This document shows, piece after piece, positions 27,958-35,781 of a DNA stretch of 64,000 nucleotides. The stretch lies in the NCBI RefSeq assembly GCF_001189535.1, contig NZ_CP012070.1, forward strand, positions 1,612,001-1,676,000, in the 5' to 3' direction. Made by a program: the position numbers and the translations under genes. The stretch comes from Arsenicicoccus sp. oral taxon 190 (lineage in GTDB: Bacteria > Actinomycetota > Actinomycetes > Actinomycetales > Dermatophilaceae). The stretch's first letter is position 1. Each line of letters begins with the position of its first letter. The notes under the pieces are model-generated. The model had not been told where the DNA came from. It ran no database searches and worked only from the letters and a program-made list of their open reading frames with translations.

Positions 27958-29136
27958 ATGACCGCCGTCAGGGATGACCGCGCGGAGCGGCTGCGCGAGC
28001 TGCTCGCGGGCCGCGACGCGCCCTTCGCGGTCGTGGACCTCGACCGGTGGGACGCCAACTCCCGCGCCCTCCTGGAGCGTGCCGGCGGGCTGCCGGTGCG
28101 CCTCGCGAGCAAGTCGGTGCGCTGCCGCGCGCTGGTGCACCGGGCCCTCGAGCACGGCTTCCAGGGGGTCCTCGCCTACAGCCTCGACGAGGCGCTGTGG
28201 CTCGCGGAGGACGGCGTCCCGGACGTGCTGCTCGCCTACCCGCCCGTGGGCCGGGAGGCCCTCACCCGGCTGGCCCGGCACCCGCAGCGCGACCGGGTGA
28301 CGGTCATGACCGACCACCCGGACCACGTCCGGCTGCTGACGGAGACGACGCGCGAGGCGGGCGGTGGCCCGGTGCGGGTGTGCCTGGACCTGGACGCCTC
28401 GCTGCGCGTGGGGCCGCTGCACCTGGGGGTCCGGCGCTCCTGCCTGCGCACCCCTGCCCAGGGCGCGGCGGCCGCCCGCGCGATCCAGGCTCTGCCCGAG
28501 CTGCGGCTCGTCGGGGTGATGGCCTACGACGCGCAGGTCGCGGGGCTGCAGGACACCTCGCCCGCTGTGCGCGCGGTCAAGGCCGCGTCGGTGCGCGAGC
28601 TCAACCGCCGCCGGGCCGCGGTCGTCCGCGCCGTCGAGGACGTCCTCGGCCACCCGCTGGAGCTCGTCAACGGCGGCGGCACCGGCAGCCTGCACCTCTT
28701 CGGCGCCGACCCGGCCACGACCGAGCTGGCCGCCGGGTCCGGGCTCATGTCCCCCCGCCTCTTCGACGGCTACCGCGACTTCCGGCACGCCCCGGCGGCG
28801 TGGTTCGTGCTGCCGGTGGTGCGTCGACCGGCACCCCGGGTCGCGACCTGCTACTCCGGTGGCTACGCGGCGAGCGGCGCGGCGGGGCGCGACCGCCTGC
28901 CGACGCCGGTGGCGCCATACGGTCTGTCGCTGCTCGGCACCGAGGGGGCCGGTGAGGTGCAGACCCCGGTGACCGGCCCGGCCGCGGAGCGGCTGCGCGT
29001 CGGCGACCACGTGTGGTGGCGGCACGCCAAGGCGGGGGAGATGTGCGAGCGCTTCGACCGGCTGCTGCTGGTGGCCGGGGAGGAGGTGGTCGGTGAGGTG
29101 CCGACCTACCGCGGCGAGGGAAAGGCCTTCGGATGA
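27958..29136 (+). CDS. PLP-dependent amino-acid deaminase/aldolase-like protein (alanine racemase N-domain fold)
   Basis: The 392-residue protein has an alanine-racemase-type barrel. The PLP lysine is probably in VRLASKSVRC, with LAYPP and LVNGGGTGS as phosphate-side segments. A C-terminal D-serine dehydratase/D-threonine aldolase-like domain has a late His and Cys (RHAKAGEMCERFD), typical of metal-assisted family members. The substrate is unknown; D-threonine aldolase or D-amino-acid dehydratase activity is plausible. It is translationally coupled to the aldonolactone oxidase gene (ATGA). Confidence 0.75.
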   Translation: MTAVRDDRAERLRELLAGRDAPFAVVDLDRWDANSRALLERAGGLPVRLASKSVRCRALVHRALEHGFQGVLAYSLDEALWLAEDGVPDVLLAYPPVGREALTRLARHPQRDRVTVMTDHPDHVRLLTETTREAGGGPVRVCLDLDASLRVGPLHLGVRRSCLRTPAQGAAAARAIQALPELRLVGVMAYDAQVAGLQDTSPAVRAVKAASVRELNRRRAAVVRAVEDVLGHPLELVNGGGTGSLHLFGADPATTELAAGSGLMSPRLFDGYRDFRHAPAAWFVLPVVRRPAPRVATCYSGGYAASGAAGRDRLPTPVAPYGLSLLGTEGAGEVQTPVTGPAAERLRVGDHVWWRHAKAGEMCERFDRLLLVAGEEVVGEVPTYRGEGKAFG

Positions 29137-30437
29137 GCCCCTGGACCAACTGGGGCGGCAACCAGAGCTGCACGCCCGAGAGCGTGGCGACCCCGGTCGG
29201 CACCGACGAGGTCGGCGCGCTGCTGGTCGACGCCGGGCGGCGGGGGGTGGCCGTCAAGCCGGTCGGCGCCGGGCACTCCTTCACCGGCGCAGCGCTCACC
29301 GACGGCGTCCAGGTGAGCCTCGACGCCATGACCGGGCTGGTGGCCGTGGACCGCGAGACCGGTCGGGTGCGGGTCCGCGCCGGCACCCGGCTGCACGACC
29401 TCAACCGCCTCCTCGAGGCGCAGGGGCTCGCCATGGCCAACCTCGGCGACATCGACCAGCAGTCGGTCGCGGGCGCCCTCGCGACCGGCACCCACGGCAC
29501 CGGCGCCACGCTGCCCGGCCTGAGCGGCCTGGTCGAGGCGCTGGAGATCGTGACCCCCGACGGTCAGGTGCACCGCTGCGACCGCGAGCAGGAGCCGGAC
29601 CTCTTCCACGCCGCCCGGGTCGGGCTGGGCGCGCTCGGGATCGTGACCGAGGTGACCCTTGCGTGCGTGCCCGCCTTCCGGATCGAGGCCGTCGAGGCCC
29701 CCGACTCGCTCGAGGGGGTGCTGCGCGAGGTCGACCGGCACGTGGGGGAGCACGACCACTTCGAGGCGTTCTGGTTCCCCCACACGGACCGGGTGCTCAC
29801 CAAGCACAACCGCCGCCTGGCGCCGGGCGACTCCTCCGGCCGTGCGCTCAGCCGCTGGCGCTACCTGCTCGACGACCAGCTGCTGTCCAACGGCGTCTTC
29901 GAGGCCAGCTGCCGGCTGGCGGCGCGGGTCCCCGCCACGACCCCGGCCATCAACGCCGTCGCGGCGCGGGCCCTGTCGGCCCGCACCTACACGGACACCT
30001 CCTACGCGGTCTTCGCCAGCCCGCGCACGGTCCGCTTCACCGAGAGCGAGTATGCCGTCCCCCGCGCCGCCCTCCCCGCCGTGCTGGGGGAGCTGGACCG
30101 CTGGATCGAGCGGTCCCGCACCCGCGTGACCTTCCCCGTCGAGATCCGCTTCGCCGCGGCCGACGACGCGTGGCTGTCGACGGGCTACCAGCGCGACAAC
30201 GCCTACGTCGCCATCCACCAGTACCACCGCGTCGACATCACGCCCTACGTCGCCGCCTTCGAGGACATCGTCGCGGCGCACGAGGGACGGCCCCACTGGG
30301 GCAAGCTGCACCGGCTCGGCCCGGACCAGCTGCGGGCGCTCTACCCGCGCTACGACGACTTCCGCGCGGTGCGCGACCGCGTCGACCCGGACCGCGTGAT
30401 GCGCAACGCCTACCTGCAGCAGGTGCTCGGCGACTGA
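29133..30437 (+). CDS. FAD-linked aldonolactone oxidase (D-arabinono-1,4-lactone oxidase family)
   Basis: The 434-residue oxidoreductase begins WTNWGGNQSC and has a VAO-type FAD domain with KPVGAGHSFTG and GALATGTHGTG. The C-terminal ALO domain ends with the family motif HWGK, then a YPRYDDF stretch. Relatives oxidise aldono- or gulonolactones, in some species to make ascorbate or its analogues. The true substrate here is unknown. It is soluble with no signal peptide, and its ATG overlaps the preceding gene's stop. Confidence 0.85.
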   Translation: MSPWTNWGGNQSCTPESVATPVGTDEVGALLVDAGRRGVAVKPVGAGHSFTGAALTDGVQVSLDAMTGLVAVDRETGRVRVRAGTRLHDLNRLLEAQGLAMANLGDIDQQSVAGALATGTHGTGATLPGLSGLVEALEIVTPDGQVHRCDREQEPDLFHAARVGLGALGIVTEVTLACVPAFRIEAVEAPDSLEGVLREVDRHVGEHDHFEAFWFPHTDRVLTKHNRRLAPGDSSGRALSRWRYLLDDQLLSNGVFEASCRLAARVPATTPAINAVAARALSARTYTDTSYAVFASPRTVRFTESEYAVPRAALPAVLGELDRWIERSRTRVTFPVEIRFAAADDAWLSTGYQRDNAYVAIHQYHRVDITPYVAAFEDIVAAHEGRPHWGKLHRLGPDQLRALYPRYDDFRAVRDRVDPDRVMRNAYLQQVLGD

Positions 30438-30541
30438 CGCGGGGAGGCGCCTGCCGGGAGCGTCCGCCCGCCCCGGGTAGGCTGACGCGGACCGGGGGAC
30501 CACGCCTCCGCTCCGCCGCACCGCTGGAGGACCGCACCGCC

Positions 30542-32404
30542 ATGACGACCGCCGAGGACGCCGCCGCCGTCCGTCCGCCGGCGGACCCGGTCCCCGGCGC
30601 CGTCCGCGCCGGTGTCTCTCGTGGGCCTGCCGTGCGGGGTGCCTCCCGGGTGAGCGCGGCCTGGCGCCGGGCCGCCGCCGAGGAGCGCGCCGTCGGGCTG
30701 GCGTCCCTGGGGCTGCTGCTGTGGTTCCTGGTGCGGGTGCGCTCCGGCGCGGACCTCTACGACGGCTCGCACGTCGTGGCGCTGGCGCAGCGGATCGCCC
30801 AGGGGGACCGCCTCTTCGCGGACGAGATGAACGCCCAGGCCGTCGGCTCGGCCGCGGGGGCGCCCTTCGTGTGGGCGTGGATCCACCTCTTCGGCCAGGC
30901 CTACCTGGTTCTGGCCTACCGCTACTGCTACCTCCTGGTCGCGGTGCTGGTCGGCGTCCTGTGCTACCGCGCGCTGCGGACCCGGATGCGCCCGCTGATC
31001 GCCTTCGCCGCGGTGACGTCCTCGCTGGTGGTGACCAGCTACCACGTCGTCGGCCTGTCCTACAACACCGTGCCCACGCTGGCCATGGTGATCCTCGTGT
31101 GCTGCGGGACCGCAGCCGTGCTGGGCCCCCGGCACCAGGCGCGCCGCTGGGTGGTCCCCGTGGGGCTGACCGCCCCGCTCGGGGCCGTCAGCCTGCAGTC
31201 GCTGCTGCCCGCCGTCGGGCTCAGCCTGCTGGTGCTGGCCGTGCTGCTGTGGCGGGCCGGTCGCCGTGACGCGCTGTGGTGGCTCGTCGGGTCGAGCGCG
31301 CTCGTGACGATCCCGGTCGCCGGCTACTTCCTCGGTGTGGTCGGGTGGAGCGCCATCCAGGAGACCGTGGACTACACGGTCGCCTACCAGCGGCCGCGCT
31401 CCACGCCGATGGAGCGGCTGAGCTTCACGACCGTGTCCTGGCTCAAGGAGCTGACCACCCCGGTGCGCCTCCCGGCGGTGCTGCTCGGGCTGAGCGCCGC
31501 GGTGCCGCGGCTGCCGGTGCGGTGGCGCCGGGCGGCCCTCGTGGCCTTCCCCGTGGTGCTCGGGCTCACCAGCATCGCGGCCCTGCTGATCCACAAGATC
31601 AACATGATGCGCTACGCAGGGTCGATCCAGCTCTACACGGCGCTGGTCATGCTGCCGGTGTGCGTCTGGTGGGTCCTCACGCGCGGTGACCGCGACGTGC
31701 GCACGCTGCTGCTGCTCGCCCTCCCCACGGCCGTGGTGGGGCACCCGATGGTGGCGGCCACGACCTTCGCCGGGCCGTGGTACGGCGAGTTCCCGCCCGC
31801 CTCCGTCGCCCTCGCCCTCGCGACGACGGTGGGCGTGTGCCGGGTGGTGCAGGGGCTGACCGGCCGCGTCGACACGGTCGCGCTGAAGCGCTGCGTCCTC
31901 GTCTCCACCGTGGTCCTGCTGATCACCCAGCTGTCGACCAACTTCTACTCCAACTCGCCCTGGGCCGCGCTCACGCCCGCCCCGCGCGGCGCCTACAGCG
32001 GCCTCTACTCCGGCGGCCGGGAGCTGTGGCACCTGCGGCTGGTGCAGGACACCACCGACACCTGGGTCCGCCCCGGGGAGACGCTCATGGTGTATGGCGC
32101 CGTCACGGGCGCCTTCGTGACCAGCGGGGCTCGCGCCGACACCAACATCGTGTGGCTGGAGGACTTCGGGCCGCAGGGCAGCCACACCGTCGACTGGCTG
32201 CGGCGGACCGGCCGGGTGCCCGACGTGGTCCTGGTGTCGACCGACGCGATCCAGGGCGACGGCATCGAGGCGATGATGTACCGCGACCCGGTCCTGGCGT
32301 CGCTGCGCAGCACCCACCGGATCGTGGCGGGGCTCAACTACTTCAGCCCCGCGCAGTTCCGCAGCGAGGCGGGGTTCGTGGTGCTGCGGCGCACGGGTTC
32401 GTGA
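30542..32404 (+). CDS. Polytopic membrane protein, GT-C glycosyltransferase-like
   Basis: The 620-residue protein has a 45-residue cytoplasmic lead, about 11 transmembrane helices, then a roughly 120-residue soluble domain. The first external loop contains SGADLYDGSH, which recalls the Asp-containing loop of GT-C enzymes that use polyprenyl-phosphate sugars. The C-terminal domain (from about residue 500) has LMVYGAVTGAF and WLEDFGPQ. No family can be named with confidence. It may add sugars to a surface polymer. The gene stands alone between the oxidase and the GGDEF-like gene. Confidence 0.6.
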   Translation: MTTAEDAAAVRPPADPVPGAVRAGVSRGPAVRGASRVSAAWRRAAAEERAVGLASLGLLLWFLVRVRSGADLYDGSHVVALAQRIAQGDRLFADEMNAQAVGSAAGAPFVWAWIHLFGQAYLVLAYRYCYLLVAVLVGVLCYRALRTRMRPLIAFAAVTSSLVVTSYHVVGLSYNTVPTLAMVILVCCGTAAVLGPRHQARRWVVPVGLTAPLGAVSLQSLLPAVGLSLLVLAVLLWRAGRRDALWWLVGSSALVTIPVAGYFLGVVGWSAIQETVDYTVAYQRPRSTPMERLSFTTVSWLKELTTPVRLPAVLLGLSAAVPRLPVRWRRAALVAFPVVLGLTSIAALLIHKINMMRYAGSIQLYTALVMLPVCVWWVLTRGDRDVRTLLLLALPTAVVGHPMVAATTFAGPWYGEFPPASVALALATTVGVCRVVQGLTGRVDTVALKRCVLVSTVVLLITQLSTNFYSNSPWAALTPAPRGAYSGLYSGGRELWHLRLVQDTTDTWVRPGETLMVYGAVTGAFVTSGARADTNIVWLEDFGPQGSHTVDWLRRTGRVPDVVLVSTDAIQGDGIEAMMYRDPVLASLRSTHRIVAGLNYFSPAQFRSEAGFVVLRRTGS

Positions 32405-32546
32405 GGCGTTCGGGGGAGTCGCGGCGCTGACGGTGCCGCCGCGATCGCGCACGGCTACCCTGGACCCGTCTGTCCGCCCGACGGCCGCCGCTCGGCGATC
32501 GCCGATCGCCGCTCGCGCTCGGGCCCGCTCAGCACTCACTCCGTGC

Positions 32547-32566
32547 AAGGACTCAGTAAGGACTCA
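32547..32566 (+). repeat. Doubled ribosome-site-like repeat AAGGACTCA before the GGDEF-like gene
   Basis: AAGGACTCA occurs twice, two bases apart (32547-32555 and 32558-32566), directly before the ATG at 32571. The second copy has good Shine-Dalgarno spacing and supports that start. Confidence 0.5.
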
Positions 32567-32570
32567 CCCC

Positions 32571-34718
32571 ATGGACCTTGCCGCCTGGAGCGGCGCCGCC
32601 GCCCCGGTCCGGTGGCAGCACCTGCCCGAGGCGCGGCTGATGCTCGCCAGCGCCCCGGCCGGGGCCCTGGGGGTCGGGGTGTTCGACCTGCTGGGGTCGT
32701 CCGGCTTCGCCTCCCCGGCGATGGCGCTCGGGTTCGCCCTGGTCGCGGTGTTCTACCTGGTCCAGCTGGTCCTGACGCTGCGGCGACCGGAGTGGACCGA
32801 CACCTGGTGGACGGTCGCGGTGGCGACGGCATCGACGCTCTCGTCGCCGTTGTTCACGCAGTTCCTGGTCGACCCGCGGCCCACGGTGGTGTGGTTCTGG
32901 CTGATCGGCTGCGTCCTCATCCTCGCCGCCTACCTGTGCACCCCGTGGCGGGCCCTGGTGGTCGGGGCGCTCAGCTCCGGGGTGGGGCTGCTCTTCGCCG
33001 CGCTGAGCGGCCTCGACCTCGGGGACCACGCCTGGGCGCTCGCGCTGGGCACGGTCGTCAACGCCGTGCCGGGCGTGGCGGCCGCCCTCGGCCTGGGCCG
33101 CATCCGACGCCGGGAGCGTCACGTGCTGCAGCAGACCCGGCTGGACCCCCTCACGGGCGTGCTCAACCGCCGGGGTCTGGAGCACGCGCTGGCGGAGTGG
33201 TCCCTCGGTCGCCCGGACCGCACGGTGACCCTGCTCTCCATCCACCTGGACGGCTTCGAGGAGGCCTCGACGGCGTGGGGTCCCGGCCCCACGGACCAGG
33301 TCCTGACCCGGGTGGGCGTCGCCCTGACCCGGGCCTACCACCGCAGCCACCTGGTGGCACGGTTCGTGGACCACGAGTTCGTCGTGGTGAGCGACTCCAC
33401 CCCCGACCTGCTGGTCCCCGCCGTGCTGCGCGCGGTGCGGGTCGCGAGCCCGCAGCGCCCGGTGACCGCGAGCGCCGGGGTGGTCTCGGACATCCCGCTC
33501 GAGCTGCTGGTCTCCGGGCAGCTCGTCCCGATCCTCGAACGCGCCCGGCAGCTGCTCGCGCGGGCGCAGGTCGCGCGTGACGGCAGCGCCCGCGAGTCGC
33601 TGGACGCCTACGGCTACACGCGCATCGGGGTGCCGACGCCGGTCGCGATGACCCAGCACGCGTCGCTCGAGGACCGCCGGATCAGCTGGCCGGAGGCCGA
33701 GAGCCGGCTGCTCGGCTGGTGGCTGGCCGCGACCGGCGTGCTGCTGAGCCTGCTGCCGCACAGCAAGGGCTGGCCGCCGCTCTTCACCGTGCTGGCCTAC
33801 CTGTGCTGCCTGGTGCTCGCCACCGGGGGCGTGTGGCTCGCCCACGTCCCGCGCGCGCCGCTGCCCGCCGTCCACGGGCTGGTGCTGCTGACGGTCCCGA
33901 CCACCGCCGGCCTGGTCGCGGGGGCGCAGACCGCCGAGCTGCGCTATCTGGTGCTGCAGCTGGTGGCCTTCCCCGTCCTGATGGCGGGCATGATCCTCAC
34001 CCGTCGCTGGGTCGCGCTGCTCGTGGCGCTGCTGCCGGTGGGCATGGTCGCGGCGACGTCGCTCGGCGACGCGCCGTCGCCCTACGCCATCGGGATCTCG
34101 GTGGCCGGGGTGGTCTTCCCCGCCGAGGCGGCGCTGCTGGCGTCCTACATCCGCCAGCGCAGCGTGCGGGCCCTGGGCCACCTGCACGCCCTGACGCTCA
34201 GCGACCCGACCACGGGGGTGCTCACCCGGGTGGGCCTGGCCCGGGACTTCCTCGACCTGCCCACGTCCGAGCGCGCCGGCGTGCTGCTCGTGTCGGTGCT
34301 GCCGCGGGGCGCCGACGGGCGCGCCACGAGCTTCGAGTCCGACCTGGTGCACGTGGCGACCAGCCTGCACGCCATCGGGCGGGGGCGCGGGATCGTCGGC
34401 CGGGTGGGCGGCCGGGAGCTGGCCCTCGTGGTGCCGAGCGCCGAGCGGCTGGCGCTGCTGCGGCGCCGCCTCGACAGCGACCTCGCGGAGTCCGCCGCCC
34501 ACGTGCGCGTCCTCGTGGGCCTCGCCCACACCCACCAGCACACCGAGGCCGGGCTGTGGGAGGCGCTCGCCGAGGCCGACGCGGCGATCCGGCAGCAGGG
34601 CGGCCAGGGCACCGGGCAGCCCGGCGGCGGCCGGATCGTCCCCGCCACTCCCGACCAGGGGGAGGCGACGGCGCGCCAGGACCTCCCGGCCGCCTCGTCC
34701 GCGGAGTCCCTGGCCTGA
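32571..34718 (+). CDS. Membrane protein with two degenerate GGDEF domains (TM-GGDEF-TM-GGDEF)
   Basis: The 715-residue protein has two halves of the same design. Helices occupy about residues 30-180, then a GGDEF-like domain opens with LDPLTGVLNRRGLE (about 190). A second helix set runs about 375-530, then another domain opens with LSDPTTGVLTRVGL (about 543). The catalytic signature is lost in both: RFVDHEF near residue 265 and RVGGREL near 612, in place of RxGGDEF. Neither is likely to make cyclic di-GMP; a sensing or binding role is inferred. No EAL domain is present. The last 45 residues are Gly/Gln/Pro-rich. Confidence 0.75.
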   Translation: MDLAAWSGAAAPVRWQHLPEARLMLASAPAGALGVGVFDLLGSSGFASPAMALGFALVAVFYLVQLVLTLRRPEWTDTWWTVAVATASTLSSPLFTQFLVDPRPTVVWFWLIGCVLILAAYLCTPWRALVVGALSSGVGLLFAALSGLDLGDHAWALALGTVVNAVPGVAAALGLGRIRRRERHVLQQTRLDPLTGVLNRRGLEHALAEWSLGRPDRTVTLLSIHLDGFEEASTAWGPGPTDQVLTRVGVALTRAYHRSHLVARFVDHEFVVVSDSTPDLLVPAVLRAVRVASPQRPVTASAGVVSDIPLELLVSGQLVPILERARQLLARAQVARDGSARESLDAYGYTRIGVPTPVAMTQHASLEDRRISWPEAESRLLGWWLAATGVLLSLLPHSKGWPPLFTVLAYLCCLVLATGGVWLAHVPRAPLPAVHGLVLLTVPTTAGLVAGAQTAELRYLVLQLVAFPVLMAGMILTRRWVALLVALLPVGMVAATSLGDAPSPYAIGISVAGVVFPAEAALLASYIRQRSVRALGHLHALTLSDPTTGVLTRVGLARDFLDLPTSERAGVLLVSVLPRGADGRATSFESDLVHVATSLHAIGRGRGIVGRVGGRELALVVPSAERLALLRRRLDSDLAESAAHVRVLVGLAHTHQHTEAGLWEALAEADAAIRQQGGQGTGQPGGGRIVPATPDQGEATARQDLPAASSAESLA

Positions 34719-34774
34719 GGCAGCCCGCCTGAGCGGCACGGAACGATCCGGGCGGGCGCCGCGTTGTCCCTGAC

Positions 34775-35635
34775 ATGCACCGGCACCACAACGGTCTGAA
34801 GACCGCTGCGCTCTTCGGCGTCATCTGGGCGCTGCTCCTCGGCCTCGGCGCCCTCATCGGCGGCGGCAAGTTCATCTGGCTCTTCGCCCTCGCCGGTCTC
34901 GGCATGACCTTCTACTCCTACTGGAACTCCGACAAGCTCGCGCTCAAGGCCATGCAGGCCTACCCGGTCACCCGGGAGCAGGCCCCGGCGATGTACCGCA
35001 TCGTCGAGGAGCTCTCCGCCAGGGCGGGCCAGCCGATGCCGCGGCTCTACGTCTCCCCGACCGAGGCGCCCAACGCGTTCGCCACCGGTCGCGACCCGCA
35101 GCACGCCGCGGTGTGCTGCACGGAGGGGATCCTGCAGCTCCTGGACGAGCGCGAGCTGCGCGGCGTGCTCGGGCACGAGCTGATGCACGTCTACAACCGC
35201 GACATCCTCACCAGCTCGGTGGCGGCGGCGATCGCCGGGGTGATCACGAGCGTGGCGCAGATGGCGATGTTCTTCGGCGGCGGCCATGACGAGGACCGCC
35301 CCAACCCGGTCGTGATGATCCTGATGGCGCTGCTGGCCCCGCTGGCGGCCAGCCTGATCCAGATGGCGATCTCCCGCACGCGGGAGTTCGACGCCGACGA
35401 GGACGGCTCCTCCCTGACCGGCGACCCGCTCGCCCTGGCGTCCGCGCTCAAGAAGCTCGAGCTCGGCATCGCCCGCGCGCCGCTCGCCCCGCAGCCGGAC
35501 GTCGTCAACGCGAGCCACATGATGATCGCCAACCCCTTCCGCGCGCAGGACGTCAGCAAGCTCTTCAGCACCCACCCCGCCACGGCCGACCGGATCGCGC
35601 GGCTCGAGCAGATGGCCGGCTACCACGGGCGCTGA
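34775..35635 (+). CDS. htpX: Membrane zinc protease HtpX (M48B)
   Basis: The 286-residue protease of membrane-protein quality control has two N-terminal helices. The zinc motif HELMH spans residues 134-138, then come two more hydrophobic segments, and the third ligand is E204 in REFDADE. The family landmarks YVSPTEAPNAFATGR and FSTHPATADRIARLE are present. The active site faces the cytoplasm in known members. Length is normal. Confidence 0.93.
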   Translation: MHRHHNGLKTAALFGVIWALLLGLGALIGGGKFIWLFALAGLGMTFYSYWNSDKLALKAMQAYPVTREQAPAMYRIVEELSARAGQPMPRLYVSPTEAPNAFATGRDPQHAAVCCTEGILQLLDERELRGVLGHELMHVYNRDILTSSVAAAIAGVITSVAQMAMFFGGGHDEDRPNPVVMILMALLAPLAASLIQMAISRTREFDADEDGSSLTGDPLALASALKKLELGIARAPLAPQPDVVNASHMMIANPFRAQDVSKLFSTHPATADRIARLEQMAGYHGR

Positions 35636-35661
35636 GCCCGCAGCGGCGCGAGACGCCGGGC

Positions 35662-35690
35662 CCGTATGCCGGGGGGCCCACGGCATACGG
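35662..35690. terminator. Hairpin with perfect CCGTATGCCG / CGGCATACGG arms
   Basis: A perfect 10-bp stem with a nine-base loop lies 27 bases after the htpX stop. There is no T-run, so it is a weak terminator candidate. Both arms contain the GTATG/CATAC word that recurs through the window. Confidence 0.45.
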
Positions 35691-35781
35691 ACGTCGCCGG
35701 ATCGCGCCCGGGTGACGGCATCCGGGGCGCCGGTCGTGGGCAACTGGGTGCGGACGTGACAGGTGTGACAACGTGGGGCGC

